Assembly (NCBI GenBank): GCA_964528155.1
Contig: CAZGRL010000011.1
Location: 3,312-67,311, forward strand
Direction: 5' to 3'
Length of the DNA: 64,000 bases
Origin: G001797105 sp964528155
Lineage (GTDB): Bacteria > Chloroflexota > Anaerolineae > Anaerolineales > E44-bin32
This document shows, one piece after another, positions 25,087 to 33,463 of the stretch. Positions within the stretch are counted from its first letter, which is position 1. Every line of letters begins with the position of its first letter. A model generated the notes under the pieces. It did no database searches and was not told the origin of the DNA. It worked only from the letters and a program-made list of their open reading frames with translations. A program made the translations under genes and the position numbers.

Positions 25087-27561
25087 ATGCTAGATGTTGC
25101 CAAGAAACCCGTCAGGGTAACTGAAGACCACGCGCAGGATGCGCGGCCTCCTCTTCCGGATTCTGCCAGAAAGGTCGACCTGAGCGAGAACGCCAGGACG
25201 GTGCTCTCCAAGCGCTACATCCGTAGGGACAAAAACGGTCTGCCCACCGAGACGCCGGAAGAGATGTTCTGGCGAGTCGCCTACCACGTGGCCGCGGCCG
25301 AGGCGGAGTGGGGCGGCGATGTGATGAATTCGGCCGAGACCTTCTATGAACTCATGGCCAGCCGGCGGTTTTTCCCCAACTCCCCGACTTTCACCGGCGG
25401 CGGAACGCCCCTCGGTCAGTTGGCAGCATGTTTCGTCCTTCCGATCACCGACGACATGGGTCGTGACTCGGCTGGCATCTTCCAAACGCTGCGTGATGCG
25501 GCCTTGATTCAGCAGACTGGCGGCGGTAATGGCTTTGCCTTCAGCCGCCTCAGGGAGAAGGGCGCCGTCGTCGAGTCTTCTGCCGGCAAGGCGACCGGCC
25601 CGGTCGGCTTTCTGCGCGTGTACGACAAAGCATTCGGCGAGATCGCCCAGGGTGGGACGCGGCGGGGAGCCAACATGGCTGTGCTGCGTGTCGACCATCC
25701 CGACATCCGCGACTTCATCACCTGCAAGACAGACGAAAACCATATCACGAACTTCAACATTTCTGTCGGGCTGACAGATGCTTTCATGGCCGCGGTGCGC
25801 GACGACAAGACCTACAATCTCATCTCTCCTCGTTCGCACGAAATCGTGGAGACGGTCCGCGCCCGCGAAATCTTTGATCTGATCGTCGAGCACGCGCATC
25901 ACAATGGTGAACCGGGAGTGTTGTTCCTCGACACAGCGAATATGGGCAACCCGGTGCCACATCTTTACGAGCTCGAGGCCACCAATCCCTGCGGAGAGCA
26001 GTGGCTCGGACCGTACGAGAACTGCTGCCTCGGATCGATCAACCTTGCGCAGCATTTCGCTCCCGACGGCGCCGTCGATTGGGAGATGCTGCGGACGAGC
26101 GTCGCCCAGGCCACTCGCTTCCTCGACAACGTCGTTACCGCCAACGCCTATGTTCCAGCCGTGCCACAATTGCGTGAGGCTGCGCTGCGCGCCCGCCGCA
26201 TCGGTCTGGGCATCATGGGCTTGGCGGATCTGATGGTGCACGTCGGCGTGCGCTATGGAAGCCCTGAAGGCCAGGAGTTCGCCGCTCAGGTCATGGAATT
26301 CGTCCGCTATCACTGCATGTTGACCAGCATCGAGTTGGCCACCGAACGAGGTCCGTTCCTGGCCATCGAAGGCAGCATCTATGATCCGAATGACCTGAAC
26401 TGGTCCCCGCCGACGCCTGTAGCGCCCTACGAACACGACTACGCCCGACCGGCGGTCGACTGGTCGCAAGTGACGGATGGCATCACCCGGCACGGGATCC
26501 GCAATGCCGCCCAGACCACGATCGCCCCTACCGGAACGATCGCAACGGTCGCCGGGTGTGAGGGCTACGGCTGCGAGCCGATTTTCGCCCTGGCCTACTA
26601 TCGGCACGTCGACGATCAGGGCAAAGATCTGCGGCTGACCTATACCAGCCCGCTCTTCGACCAGGCGCTTGTCGAGGCCGGGTTGAATGAGGATGCCCGC
26701 CAGAAAACCATCGACCAGGTCATGGAGAAGGGGTCGTGTGCCCAGATCGTCGACCTGCCCTCCACACTCAGAGATGTGTACGTCGTTTCGCAGGACATTA
26801 CGGCGGAAGAGCACGTCCGGATTCAGGCCTCGCTCCAGGCGTTCGTCGACAACAGTCTAAGCAAGACATGCAACTTCCCCGAGACCGCCAGCGTGGAGGA
26901 TGTCTCCCGAGCCTACATGCTCGCCTGGGAGCTCGGCTGCAAAGGGCTGACGGTATATGTCACCGGGTCGCGGCAGCGGGTGGTGCTGGAGACGAGCGAG
27001 ACCGCGGCCAAGAAACTCGCGCCCGACGCGACGCCGACTCAACTTCAGATCTGGCACGAAAGCAAGAAACCACGGCCGCAACGCCTCGACGGTTGCACCT
27101 ATCAGATCAGCACACCGTTGGGCAAGGCTTTTGTGACCATCAATCAGAACGGCGGCAGTCAGCCGTTCGAAGTTTTCATCACCAGCGCCAAAGCAGGATC
27201 GGAGACTGCCGCTGTGTCCGAAGCTATCGGCCGGCTCATCTCCTATCTTCTTCGGGTGGCCTCGCCCGTCACCCCGCGCGAACGACTGGCGGAGATCGTC
27301 CGTCAGTTGGCGGGGATCGGCGGCGGCCGGCCGCTCGGCTTTGGCCCCAATCGTGTGCTTTCTCTGCCGGACGGGTTGGCCCGATCCTTGGCCGAGTACC
27401 TCGGTCAGACGCCGGAGTTGCCGTTCTACCAGAGTGGGAACACTCCTTCTGGCCAGCTGGCGTTGAAGGTCGGGGATCTCTGTCCGGAGTGTGGGGAAGC
27501 GGCACTCGTTAACGAGGAAGGGTGTCGCAAGTGTTACGCTTGCGGCCATAGCGAGTGCTGA
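25087..27561 (+). CDS. nrdJ: adenosylcobalamin-dependent ribonucleotide reductase (class II)
   Basis: 824 residues. Reduces ribonucleotides to deoxyribonucleotides with a B12-generated radical, independent of oxygen. Visible motifs: [25 protein letters not shown] near residue 95 (first active-site Cys), [32 protein letters not shown] near residues 300-305 (radical Cys and Glu), and [21 protein letters not shown]. The C-terminus has a zinc-binding-like CPECG...[12 protein letters not shown], corresponding to the redox Cys tail of the family. No N-terminal ATP cone is visible. GGAGAGGTGGGCC precedes ATG 25087. Probably regulated by the adjacent NrdR. Confidence 0.94.
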   Translation: MLDVAKKPVRVTEDHAQDARPPLPDSARKVDLSENARTVLSKRYIRRDKNGLPTETPEEMFWRVAYHVAAAEAEWGGDVMNSAETFYELMASRRFFPNSPTFTGGGTPLGQLAACFVLPITDDMGRDSAGIFQTLRDAALIQQTGGGNGFAFSRLREKGAVVESSAGKATGPVGFLRVYDKAFGEIAQGGTRRGANMAVLRVDHPDIRDFITCKTDENHITNFNISVGLTDAFMAAVRDDKTYNLISPRSHEIVETVRAREIFDLIVEHAHHNGEPGVLFLDTANMGNPVPHLYELEATNPCGEQWLGPYENCCLGSINLAQHFAPDGAVDWEMLRTSVAQATRFLDNVVTANAYVPAVPQLREAALRARRIGLGIMGLADLMVHVGVRYGSPEGQEFAAQVMEFVRYHCMLTSIELATERGPFLAIEGSIYDPNDLNWSPPTPVAPYEHDYARPAVDWSQVTDGITRHGIRNAAQTTIAPTGTIATVAGCEGYGCEPIFALAYYRHVDDQGKDLRLTYTSPLFDQALVEAGLNEDARQKTIDQVMEKGSCAQIVDLPSTLRDVYVVSQDITAEEHVRIQASLQAFVDNSLSKTCNFPETASVEDVSRAYMLAWELGCKGLTVYVTGSRQRVVLETSETAAKKLAPDATPTQLQIWHESKKPRPQRLDGCTYQISTPLGKAFVTINQNGGSQPFEVFITSAKAGSETAAVSEAIGRLISYLLRVASPVTPRERLAEIVRQLAGIGGGRPLGFGPNRVLSLPDGLARSLAEYLGQTPELPFYQSGNTPSGQLALKVGDLCPECGEAALVNEEGCRKCYACGHSEC

Positions 27562-27569
27562 AGCGGCAG

Positions 27570-27638
27570 GCGCCCGTGTGCCCGAGTGGTTTACCGTCCT
27601 GAACGGATAAGCCGCACGGGATTCAGGGACACGGGCGC
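27570..27638 (+). other. tRNA-like or structured element after the reductase gene
   Basis: GCGCCCGTGT (27570-27579) pairs perfectly with ACACGGGCGC (27629-27638). Inside is TGCCCGAGTGGTTTA, which closely resembles a tRNA-Ser/Leu D arm, and a small CCGT/ACGG hairpin where an anticodon arm would be. There is no TTCGAAT-type T loop and no proper T stem, so it is not a functional canonical tRNA. It could be a decayed tRNA or an RNA structure in the reductase 3' UTR. Confidence 0.35.
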
Positions 27639-27692
27639 ACGCTGGGGAGTGGAAAGCTCAAGCGACGGAAGTCAGGTAGAACGGCAACGAAG

Positions 27693-27725
27693 TCCAGCCT
27701 CCGTGGGTCTCCTGCGGAGGCTGGA
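27693..27725 (+). terminator. terminator of the reductase transcript
   Basis: TCCAGCCTCCG (27693-27703), 11-base loop, CGGAGGCTGGA (27715-27725), perfect 11-bp stem followed by TCCATTCT. Confidence 0.55.
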
Positions 27726-27886
27726 TCCATTCTAGGGAGGGGGGGAAAGCGTACTCTCATATGTTCCACCTTGTCGGACGTCCATCAATGCAGTCTCAGC
27801 CATGGTGGAATGACGTCCTATCGAATGAAGAGGCCATCGAAGATCCGCCATTCCGACCCGAATGAAGTCTGCGCGTGGCGCGCATC

Positions 27887-28055
27887 GGGGATTCCTCACC
27901 CCCTTCGGGGGCTCGGAATGACACATGGGTGAGGGCTTTGCGTCCGCGCGTCCCCTGGCACTCATGTCATTCCGCCTACCCACCTGTGCCTGCGCCAGGT
28001 GCAGGCAGGCGGCAGGCCAGGGAGCTCGCCGTGTGGCGGCGAGCGAGGAATCCCC
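27887..28055. repeat. 169-bp palindromic intergenic element
   Basis: Ends are inverted copies: GGGGATTCCTC (27887-27897) and GAGGAATCCCC (28045-28055). Inside each end is a second matching pair, CGGAATGACACATG (27914-27927) and CATGTCATTCCG (27963-27974), plus small hairpins such as CCCCCTTCGGGGG and GCTCGCCG/CGGCGAGC. The arrangement is that of a non-autonomous (MITE- or REP-like) element with no coding capacity. Part of it (27975-28025) recurs inverted at 61124-61194. The rest of the 27726-28412 gap shows no gene. Confidence 0.6.
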
Positions 28056-28412
28056 ATGATGAGCCAATAGAGCGCTTGCCCCTTTTCGCGATAGCCTCCT
28101 CCCCGGTAACATGGTCCGCCATGACGATGAAGGGCCATCCGTTCCCGACTGATGGGATCTGGCAAAGGAATGGGTTCTGGGAGACTGGGGCCACGGATTG
28201 GCAATGCTGCGAGCACTTCCTCAATCTGGACACACCGTCGCCCCTGTGGTATCAAAGAGCGTTCACGCAATTCACCTCGTATCGACGTTCTTTTCCCCCG
28301 TCGGCGCGTCGACCCAGCCAGTTGTTGTGTCGTGGCTGGACGACGCCCATAGGGCCGCACCCGGATCATGGGGCGGTCAAGTCGTCATCCTCAGCAGGTA
28401 GTTGGCAGCCCG

Positions 28413-29666
28413 ATGAACTTCTTCCAGCGGCAGCGAACGAAGCTCCGTGCAACCTATGACGAGTATCCGCGTCCATTCTGGACTCTGACGGTCGTGACGT
28501 TTATCGATCGTCTGGGCGGATACCTGTTGTATCCCTTCTTCGCTCTCTACCTCACGCGACGGTTCGATGTGGGAATGACGCAGGTGGGCGTCCTCTTTGC
28601 GTTCTTCGCCGTCTCCAGTTTCGCCGGGACGGCCATCGGTGGCGCGCTGACGGATCGCCTGGGTCGAAAGAAGATACTGATCTTCAGCCTGGTCTCGACC
28701 TCGCTGAGCAGTGTGGTCATGGGGCTGGTCGATTCATTGCAGGTCTTCTTCCTGGTGGCCATCCTGACCGGCGTGTTCACCGACACCGGCGGACCCGCCC
28801 ACCAGGCGATGGTCGCCGACCTTCTACCGGAGCGCCAGCGCGCCGAGGGCTATGGGATCATCCGGATCGCGTTCAACGTCTCGGCTGCTGTCGGCCCGGC
28901 CATCGGCGGGTTCCTGGCGACCCGATCCTACCTTTCGCTCTTTATCGCCGATGCGGTAATCAGTCTGATCACCGCCGCCATCGTGCTCGTCTCGCTCCCG
29001 GAGACCAAGCCTCAGGCCGAACCGGGTGAAGTCCAGGAGAGTCTCGGAGGGACATTCCAGGGATACTTCCATGTGTTTCGGGATACGTTGTTCATGCTCT
29101 TCCTGGGCGCGTGCATTCTGATGGGCTTTGTCTACATGAACATGAACACAACCCTGGGCGTCTATCTGCGCGACGTCCATGGGACTCCCGAGTCGGCCTA
29201 TGGATTGATCCTCACGTTGAACGCGGCCATGGTGGTATTCATGCAATTCCCGATCACGCGGCGGATCGAAGGCTATCCGCCGATGCTGATGATGGCGCTC
29301 GGTTCGGCCCTGTACGCGATCGGTTTCGCCCTGTACGGATTTGTGTCGGCCTACTCGCTGTTCCTGGGGGCGATGGTCATCATCACCATCGGCGAAATGC
29401 TGGTCGCCCCCGTTTCGCAGGCGGTAGTGGCCAACCTGGCTCCGGAGGACAAGCGCGGACGCTACATGGCGGTTTTCGGCTTTTCATTCGGGATCCCGTT
29501 TGCGGTCGGGCCGGTCATGGCCGGCAGGATCATGGACGGGACCGAGCCGCAGGCCCTTTGGTACGTCGCCGGCCTCGTCGGGATCATGGCCACGGTGGGC
29601 TTCCTCTGGCTTCACCGCCAGATCCGTCCGTCGACGGCAGCCTCCGCACCCGAGGTCGGGCTGTAG
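28413..29666 (+). CDS. MFS transporter, drug-exporter-like
   Basis: 417 residues, twelve predicted membrane segments. Major facilitator: after TM2 the motif A loop reads GGALTDRLGRKKILI, and the second half has the weaker MMALGSALYAIGFALYG copy. MTQVGVLFAFFAVSSFAGTAIGG and the TDTGGPAHQAMVADLLPERQRAEGYGI loop are typical of the multidrug-resistance subgroup. The substrate is not predictable. ATG 28413 is chosen over the longer frame because the membrane core begins about 20 residues later. Monocistronic, bounded by the palindromic element upstream and a 26-bp hairpin downstream. Confidence 0.85.
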   Translation: MNFFQRQRTKLRATYDEYPRPFWTLTVVTFIDRLGGYLLYPFFALYLTRRFDVGMTQVGVLFAFFAVSSFAGTAIGGALTDRLGRKKILIFSLVSTSLSSVVMGLVDSLQVFFLVAILTGVFTDTGGPAHQAMVADLLPERQRAEGYGIIRIAFNVSAAVGPAIGGFLATRSYLSLFIADAVISLITAAIVLVSLPETKPQAEPGEVQESLGGTFQGYFHVFRDTLFMLFLGACILMGFVYMNMNTTLGVYLRDVHGTPESAYGLILTLNAAMVVFMQFPITRRIEGYPPMLMMALGSALYAIGFALYGFVSAYSLFLGAMVIITIGEMLVAPVSQAVVANLAPEDKRGRYMAVFGFSFGIPFAVGPVMAGRIMDGTEPQALWYVAGLVGIMATVGFLWLHRQIRPSTAASAPEVGL

Positions 29667-29701
29667 CCTGACGGGCAACACAGACCAAAGCCAGGCGATA
29701 T

Positions 29702-29758
29702 TGTGCGATTTGCAGGGAGTGGACGAGTTGCGCTCGTCCACTCCCTGCAAATCGCACA
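29702..29758. terminator. 26-bp perfect hairpin after the MFS gene
   Basis: The arm at 29702-29727 is exactly complementary to 29733-29758 around TTGCG. The core is GGGAGTGGACGAG / CTCGTCCACTCCC. It ends the MFS transcript and is followed by ATATTCCTTCC on the plus strand. Confidence 0.6.
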
Positions 29759-29913
29759 TATTCCTTCCTCAGACGGCGAAGGTCCAAAACCGGGATACCC
29801 CTATCCCGAATCCTCGACACGGTGCTATCATGGGCCGGCGCGCAAGGCCGGGCGTTCGCCTCGGCCTGAACGTGTCCCATCCCCGGGGCGACTTGCGCGA
29901 TAGGACAACCCCC

Positions 29914-31170
29914 ATGGCTTATCTCAGCGATTTGATGGGCCGGCCGGTAACCGATGTCGACGGAGAGGAAGTCGGCCGTCTGGATGATTTGATCGCTTCA
30001 GTCCCCAGCGGGGGCTCACACCCGGTGATCAAGGCCTTGGTCGTCAAGCGCGGCGGCGAGACGCGCACCATCCCCAGCACCGAGGTCGCCGTGCTGGTTG
30101 CGCGGTCCATCCCCTTGAACCGACGTCTGGCTGAGCTGCTGTCCTACCAGCCCGGGCCGAATGACTTGCGTCTGGTTCAGGACGTCCTCGACAAACAGAT
30201 CATTGACACAAATGGGGTGCGCGTTGTTCGGGTCAACGACCTCGAGCTGACCCGTGTTGACTCCCAGTACGTCGTGGCCAACGTCGACTTCGGAACCCTG
30301 GGCTTGCTGCGGCGCCTGGGGATGGCGCGAGCGGTTCAGCGATTTGCCGCGCGTCTTGGCAAACGGATGCGTCCGGGGTTGGTGTCATGGGAACAGGTCG
30401 AACTCTTGCCCGGCGATCCGGCGCTGCGCCTCAAAGTCCCCGGCGAGAAAATCACGGAGCTGCACCCGGCCGATCTGGCCGAGATCATCAGTGATCTCAC
30501 GCGGAGCGAAGGCGGTCAGCTGCTGGCCTCGCTCGATGTGCGAACGGTCGCCGACACGCTGGAAAGCGTGGAGCCCGAGTTCCAGGCCAGTCTGGTGGCA
30601 GCCATGCCGGATGAGAAGGTTGCCGACGTGCTGGAGGAGATGGCTCCGGACGAGGCCGCCGACCTGTTGGCCGAGTTGCCTGAAGATCGTAGTCGGGAGC
30701 TGCTCGAACTCATGGAGGACTCGGAAGCTGCCGATGTCCGCTTGCTCCTGGCCTACCCGGAAGATACGGCCGGTGGGATCATGACGACCGACGTCATCAG
30801 CTTCCCACCCGACATCACGGCCGAAGCGGCGCTGGCCCGGTTGCGCCAACTCGCTCCTGAAGCCGAGTCGCTGCACTACGTGTACGTCGTCGACAGCGAA
30901 CGCAGGCTGCTGGGAGGTTTGTCGCTCGGGGACCTTGTGCTGGCGGATCCCAAAGCGCTGCTCAAAGATCTGATGTACATGCGTGTGGTCAGCGTCAGCT
31001 TGCTTGACAGCCAGGATCAGGTGGCCCAGGCCATCTCGAAATACAACCTGCTGGCGGTACCGGTCGTCGATGATCAGCAGCGATTGCAGGGCATCGTCAC
31101 TGTCGACGACGCACTCGACAAGATCATCCCCACCAAGTGGAAGAAACGCATGCCCCGCCTGTACCACTGA
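29914..31170 (+). CDS. PRC-barrel / MgtE-N / CBS-domain protein without a channel domain
   Basis: 418 residues, soluble. Residues 1-70 are a PRC-barrel-like start (SDLMGRPVTDVDGEEVGRLDD), and a second PRC-like copy follows (TNGVRVVRVNDLEL). Residues 175-280 are an MgtE N-terminal superhelix (ELHPADLAEIISDL, then MAPDEAADLLAELPEDR), then AYPEDTAGGIMTTD and a pair of CBS domains to the end (AVPVVDDQQRLQGIVTVDDAL). The MgtE membrane channel is missing; instead the next gene, 22 bases on, is an Nramp-like transporter. It is probably the Mg/metal or nucleotide-sensing regulatory subunit of that transporter. A GC hairpin covers its stop codon. Confidence 0.8.
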   Translation: MAYLSDLMGRPVTDVDGEEVGRLDDLIASVPSGGSHPVIKALVVKRGGETRTIPSTEVAVLVARSIPLNRRLAELLSYQPGPNDLRLVQDVLDKQIIDTNGVRVVRVNDLELTRVDSQYVVANVDFGTLGLLRRLGMARAVQRFAARLGKRMRPGLVSWEQVELLPGDPALRLKVPGEKITELHPADLAEIISDLTRSEGGQLLASLDVRTVADTLESVEPEFQASLVAAMPDEKVADVLEEMAPDEAADLLAELPEDRSRELLELMEDSEAADVRLLLAYPEDTAGGIMTTDVISFPPDITAEAALARLRQLAPEAESLHYVYVVDSERRLLGGLSLGDLVLADPKALLKDLMYMRVVSVSLLDSQDQVAQAISKYNLLAVPVVDDQQRLQGIVTVDDALDKIIPTKWKKRMPRLYH

Positions 31171-31192
31171 GGCGGGCACCCCAAGTGACGCG

Positions 31193-32437
31193 ATGAACCT
31201 GTGGCAGCGACTCAAGCCTCTCCGGGCACGCCTGCTGATCTTGCTGGCGGTCATTGGGCCCGGCATCATCACGGCCAACGTCGATACCGACGCCGGAGGG
31301 ATCACGACCTATTCCGTCGCCGGCGCGCGCTATGGATACCGGCTATTGTGGGTGTTGCCTCTCGTAGTCATCGCCCTGGTGATTGTGCAGGAGATGAGTG
31401 CCCGCCTGGGCGTGGTGACCGGAAAAGGGCTCTCCGATCTGATCCGGGAGAGTATGGGCGTGCGGGCGACGGCCGTGATCCTCGGGCTGCTTGTGCTGGC
31501 CAACATCGCCAACACGGTCAGCGAATTCGCCGGCGTGGCCGCCAGCCTGGAGATCTTCGGGGTCACCAAGTATATCTCGGTCCCGATTGCGGCCATCGCT
31601 GTATGGTTGCTGATCGTACGCGCCGACTACAGAGTCATCGAGCGGGTCTTCCTCGTCGCCAGTGCCATCTACTTCGTGTATGTCGCCTCCGGCTTCATGG
31701 CCAGGCCGTCGTGGCCGGCGGTCCTGCAGGCGTCAGTGACGCCCACGTTCCACTTCGAACTCGGTTTTGTGACGATGCTCGTCACTGTCATTGGCACGAC
31801 GATCGCACCCTGGATGCAGTTCTATCAGCAGTCGTCGATTATCGATAAGGGGCTCGAGATTGCCGATTACTCTTACGAGCAGGTCGACGTGATCGTCGGC
31901 TCGGTGTTCGCCGTGCTCGTCGCCGCCTTCATCACGATCGCCTGCGCCGCCACCTTGTTCGCCGCCGGGAAGGACATCGAGACCGCCAAAGATGCGGCGC
32001 TGGCGCTGCGCCCCCTCGCCGGCCCGTATGCCTCCGGACTGTTCGCTCTGGGATTACTGAACGCATCCTTGTTCTCCGCCGCCATCCTGCCGCTCTCGAC
32101 GGCCTATGTGGTGTGTGAGGCCTTCGGCTGGGAGGCGAGTGTCAGCCGCCGCTGGCGAGAAGCTCCGGTCTTCTTCGGCATCTTCACCACGATCATCCTC
32201 GTCGGCGCAATCGTCATCTTGCTTCCGGTACAATCTCTGGTGCAGTTGATGCTCGCCAGCCAGACCCTCAACGGGGTCTTGCTGCCGGTGATCCTGGTCG
32301 TCATGCTGCAACTGGTGAATGACCGGCATCTGATGGGCCGCCATGTCAACGGCAAGGTGATCAATGGGCTCACCTGGGCCGTGGCGATTGTGCTCATTGT
32401 GCTGACATTGATGTTGATTGTGATGAGCCTGATGTGA
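31193..32437 (+). CDS. Nramp-family metal ion transporter, divergent metal-site motifs
   Basis: 414 residues, eleven predicted membrane segments. The family is recognised by GPGIITAN in TM1, QEMSARLGVVTGKGLSDLI, and IGTTIAPWMQFYQQS in TM6. Canonical Nramp has DPGN in TM1 and MPH in TM6; here they are DTDAGG and APW. Losing the TM6 methionine suggests a preference other than Mn/Fe; Mg-transporting Nramp relatives (NRMT-like) are an attractive comparison. It follows the PRC/MgtE-N/CBS gene by 22 bases. Its last ~30 bases are the left end of the segment duplicated at 35165. Confidence 0.8.
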   Translation: MNLWQRLKPLRARLLILLAVIGPGIITANVDTDAGGITTYSVAGARYGYRLLWVLPLVVIALVIVQEMSARLGVVTGKGLSDLIRESMGVRATAVILGLLVLANIANTVSEFAGVAASLEIFGVTKYISVPIAAIAVWLLIVRADYRVIERVFLVASAIYFVYVASGFMARPSWPAVLQASVTPTFHFELGFVTMLVTVIGTTIAPWMQFYQQSSIIDKGLEIADYSYEQVDVIVGSVFAVLVAAFITIACAATLFAAGKDIETAKDAALALRPLAGPYASGLFALGLLNASLFSAAILPLSTAYVVCEAFGWEASVSRRWREAPVFFGIFTTIILVGAIVILLPVQSLVQLMLASQTLNGVLLPVILVVMLQLVNDRHLMGRHVNGKVINGLTWAVAIVLIVLTLMLIVMSLM

Positions 32438-32477
32438 TGAACGAGCGATTGGGTTCGGCGCATTGTGGAGGTCGGGA

Positions 32478-33341
32478 ATGATCGAACCAGGGGGTGGGTA
32501 TGTCGCGATCGGCGACACGCGACTCTTCGTCGTCGAACGCGGACGTGGTGATCCCCTCGTGATCTTGCACGGAGGGCCGGGATTGGACCACCACATGTTC
32601 GGAGACTACCTTGACCCGCTCGCCGAGCGATATCGGCTGATATTCGTCGACCAACGCAGTCAGGGGAAGTCGGACCGAGCGCCGGAAGACACGTGGACCA
32701 TTCGTCAGATGGCGGCCGATGTCGTCTCCCTGGCTCGCTCCCAACATCTCGAGGGCTACGCGGTCTTGGGTCATTCATTTGGAGCGATGGTTGCCCTGCA
32801 GAACGCCGTGGATCATCCCGGGGAGGCCGCGCTCAGCATCATCTCGTGCGGTGTACCGTCGGCCGAGTATTTGAAGGTCGTCGATGAGAACCTTCAGAGG
32901 TTCGAGCCCGAGTCGCTCCGGGCCCAAGTCACGTCTTCTTGGGAACGGGAGACCGGTGCAACAACGCAGGAAGACGTCGAGAGCCTACTGAACGATCAGT
33001 TGCCCTTCCACTTCGGAGACCCACTCGACCCTCGGATCCCCGAGTACGAAACCCGAACAGCTGGAGCGGTTTACGCTCCCGACGTTCTGAGCTACTTCGC
33101 CCGGCAGGAGTACGGCGGGATCGAGGTCGTCGACCGTCTGAGCGGGGTCAGCCATCCCGTTCTCGTGCTGGCCGGCCGCAAGGATCGTACATGCGGAGTG
33201 GCGGCCGCCGAGGCGATCGCTGCGGGGATACCGGATGCTGAGTTGACGATCTTCGAGCACAGCGGTCACATGACCTTCGTCGAGGAGAATGAGCGGTACC
33301 TCTCTGTCGTGGGCGACTTCCTTCAGCGCAGGGCTCCGTGA
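32478..33341 (+). CDS. alpha/beta hydrolase, proline iminopeptidase-like
   Basis: 287 residues. LHGGPGLDHHMF (oxyanion HGGPG loop, typical of the prolyl aminopeptidase group), DQRSQGKS, nucleophile elbow GHSFGAMVA, the Asp in LAGRKDRTCG, and the His in FEHSGHMTFVEE. All three catalytic residues are present. Cytoplasmic, without a signal peptide. The substrate may be a proline-terminated peptide or another small ester or amide. ATG 32478 follows GGAG by about 7 bases. A 21-codon remnant of a second copy lies at 35239-35304. Confidence 0.82.
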   Translation: MIEPGGGYVAIGDTRLFVVERGRGDPLVILHGGPGLDHHMFGDYLDPLAERYRLIFVDQRSQGKSDRAPEDTWTIRQMAADVVSLARSQHLEGYAVLGHSFGAMVALQNAVDHPGEAALSIISCGVPSAEYLKVVDENLQRFEPESLRAQVTSSWERETGATTQEDVESLLNDQLPFHFGDPLDPRIPEYETRTAGAVYAPDVLSYFARQEYGGIEVVDRLSGVSHPVLVLAGRKDRTCGVAAAEAIAAGIPDAELTIFEHSGHMTFVEENERYLSVVGDFLQRRAP

Positions 33342-33463
33342 TATGGGGGCCTGGTTGGAGGCAGTTCCAAACATGCGGAGGCTGTCCGTCGATCTCCGGC
33401 CGGCACCAGACCCGTCGGCGTGGCGGCACTCGTTGAGGTCCCTGGCAAGAGGAGGGAATTAAC

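Noticed and set aside
27570..27638. Functional tRNA-Ser/Leu gene
   Set aside because: D-arm-like sequence and closing stem are present, but there is no T stem-loop and no proper anticodon arm of 5 pairs with 7-base loop.
27875..28459. 194-aa frame in the gap before the MFS gene
   Set aside because: It runs through the palindromic repeat element, has repeat-derived composition and overlaps the start of the MFS gene in another frame.
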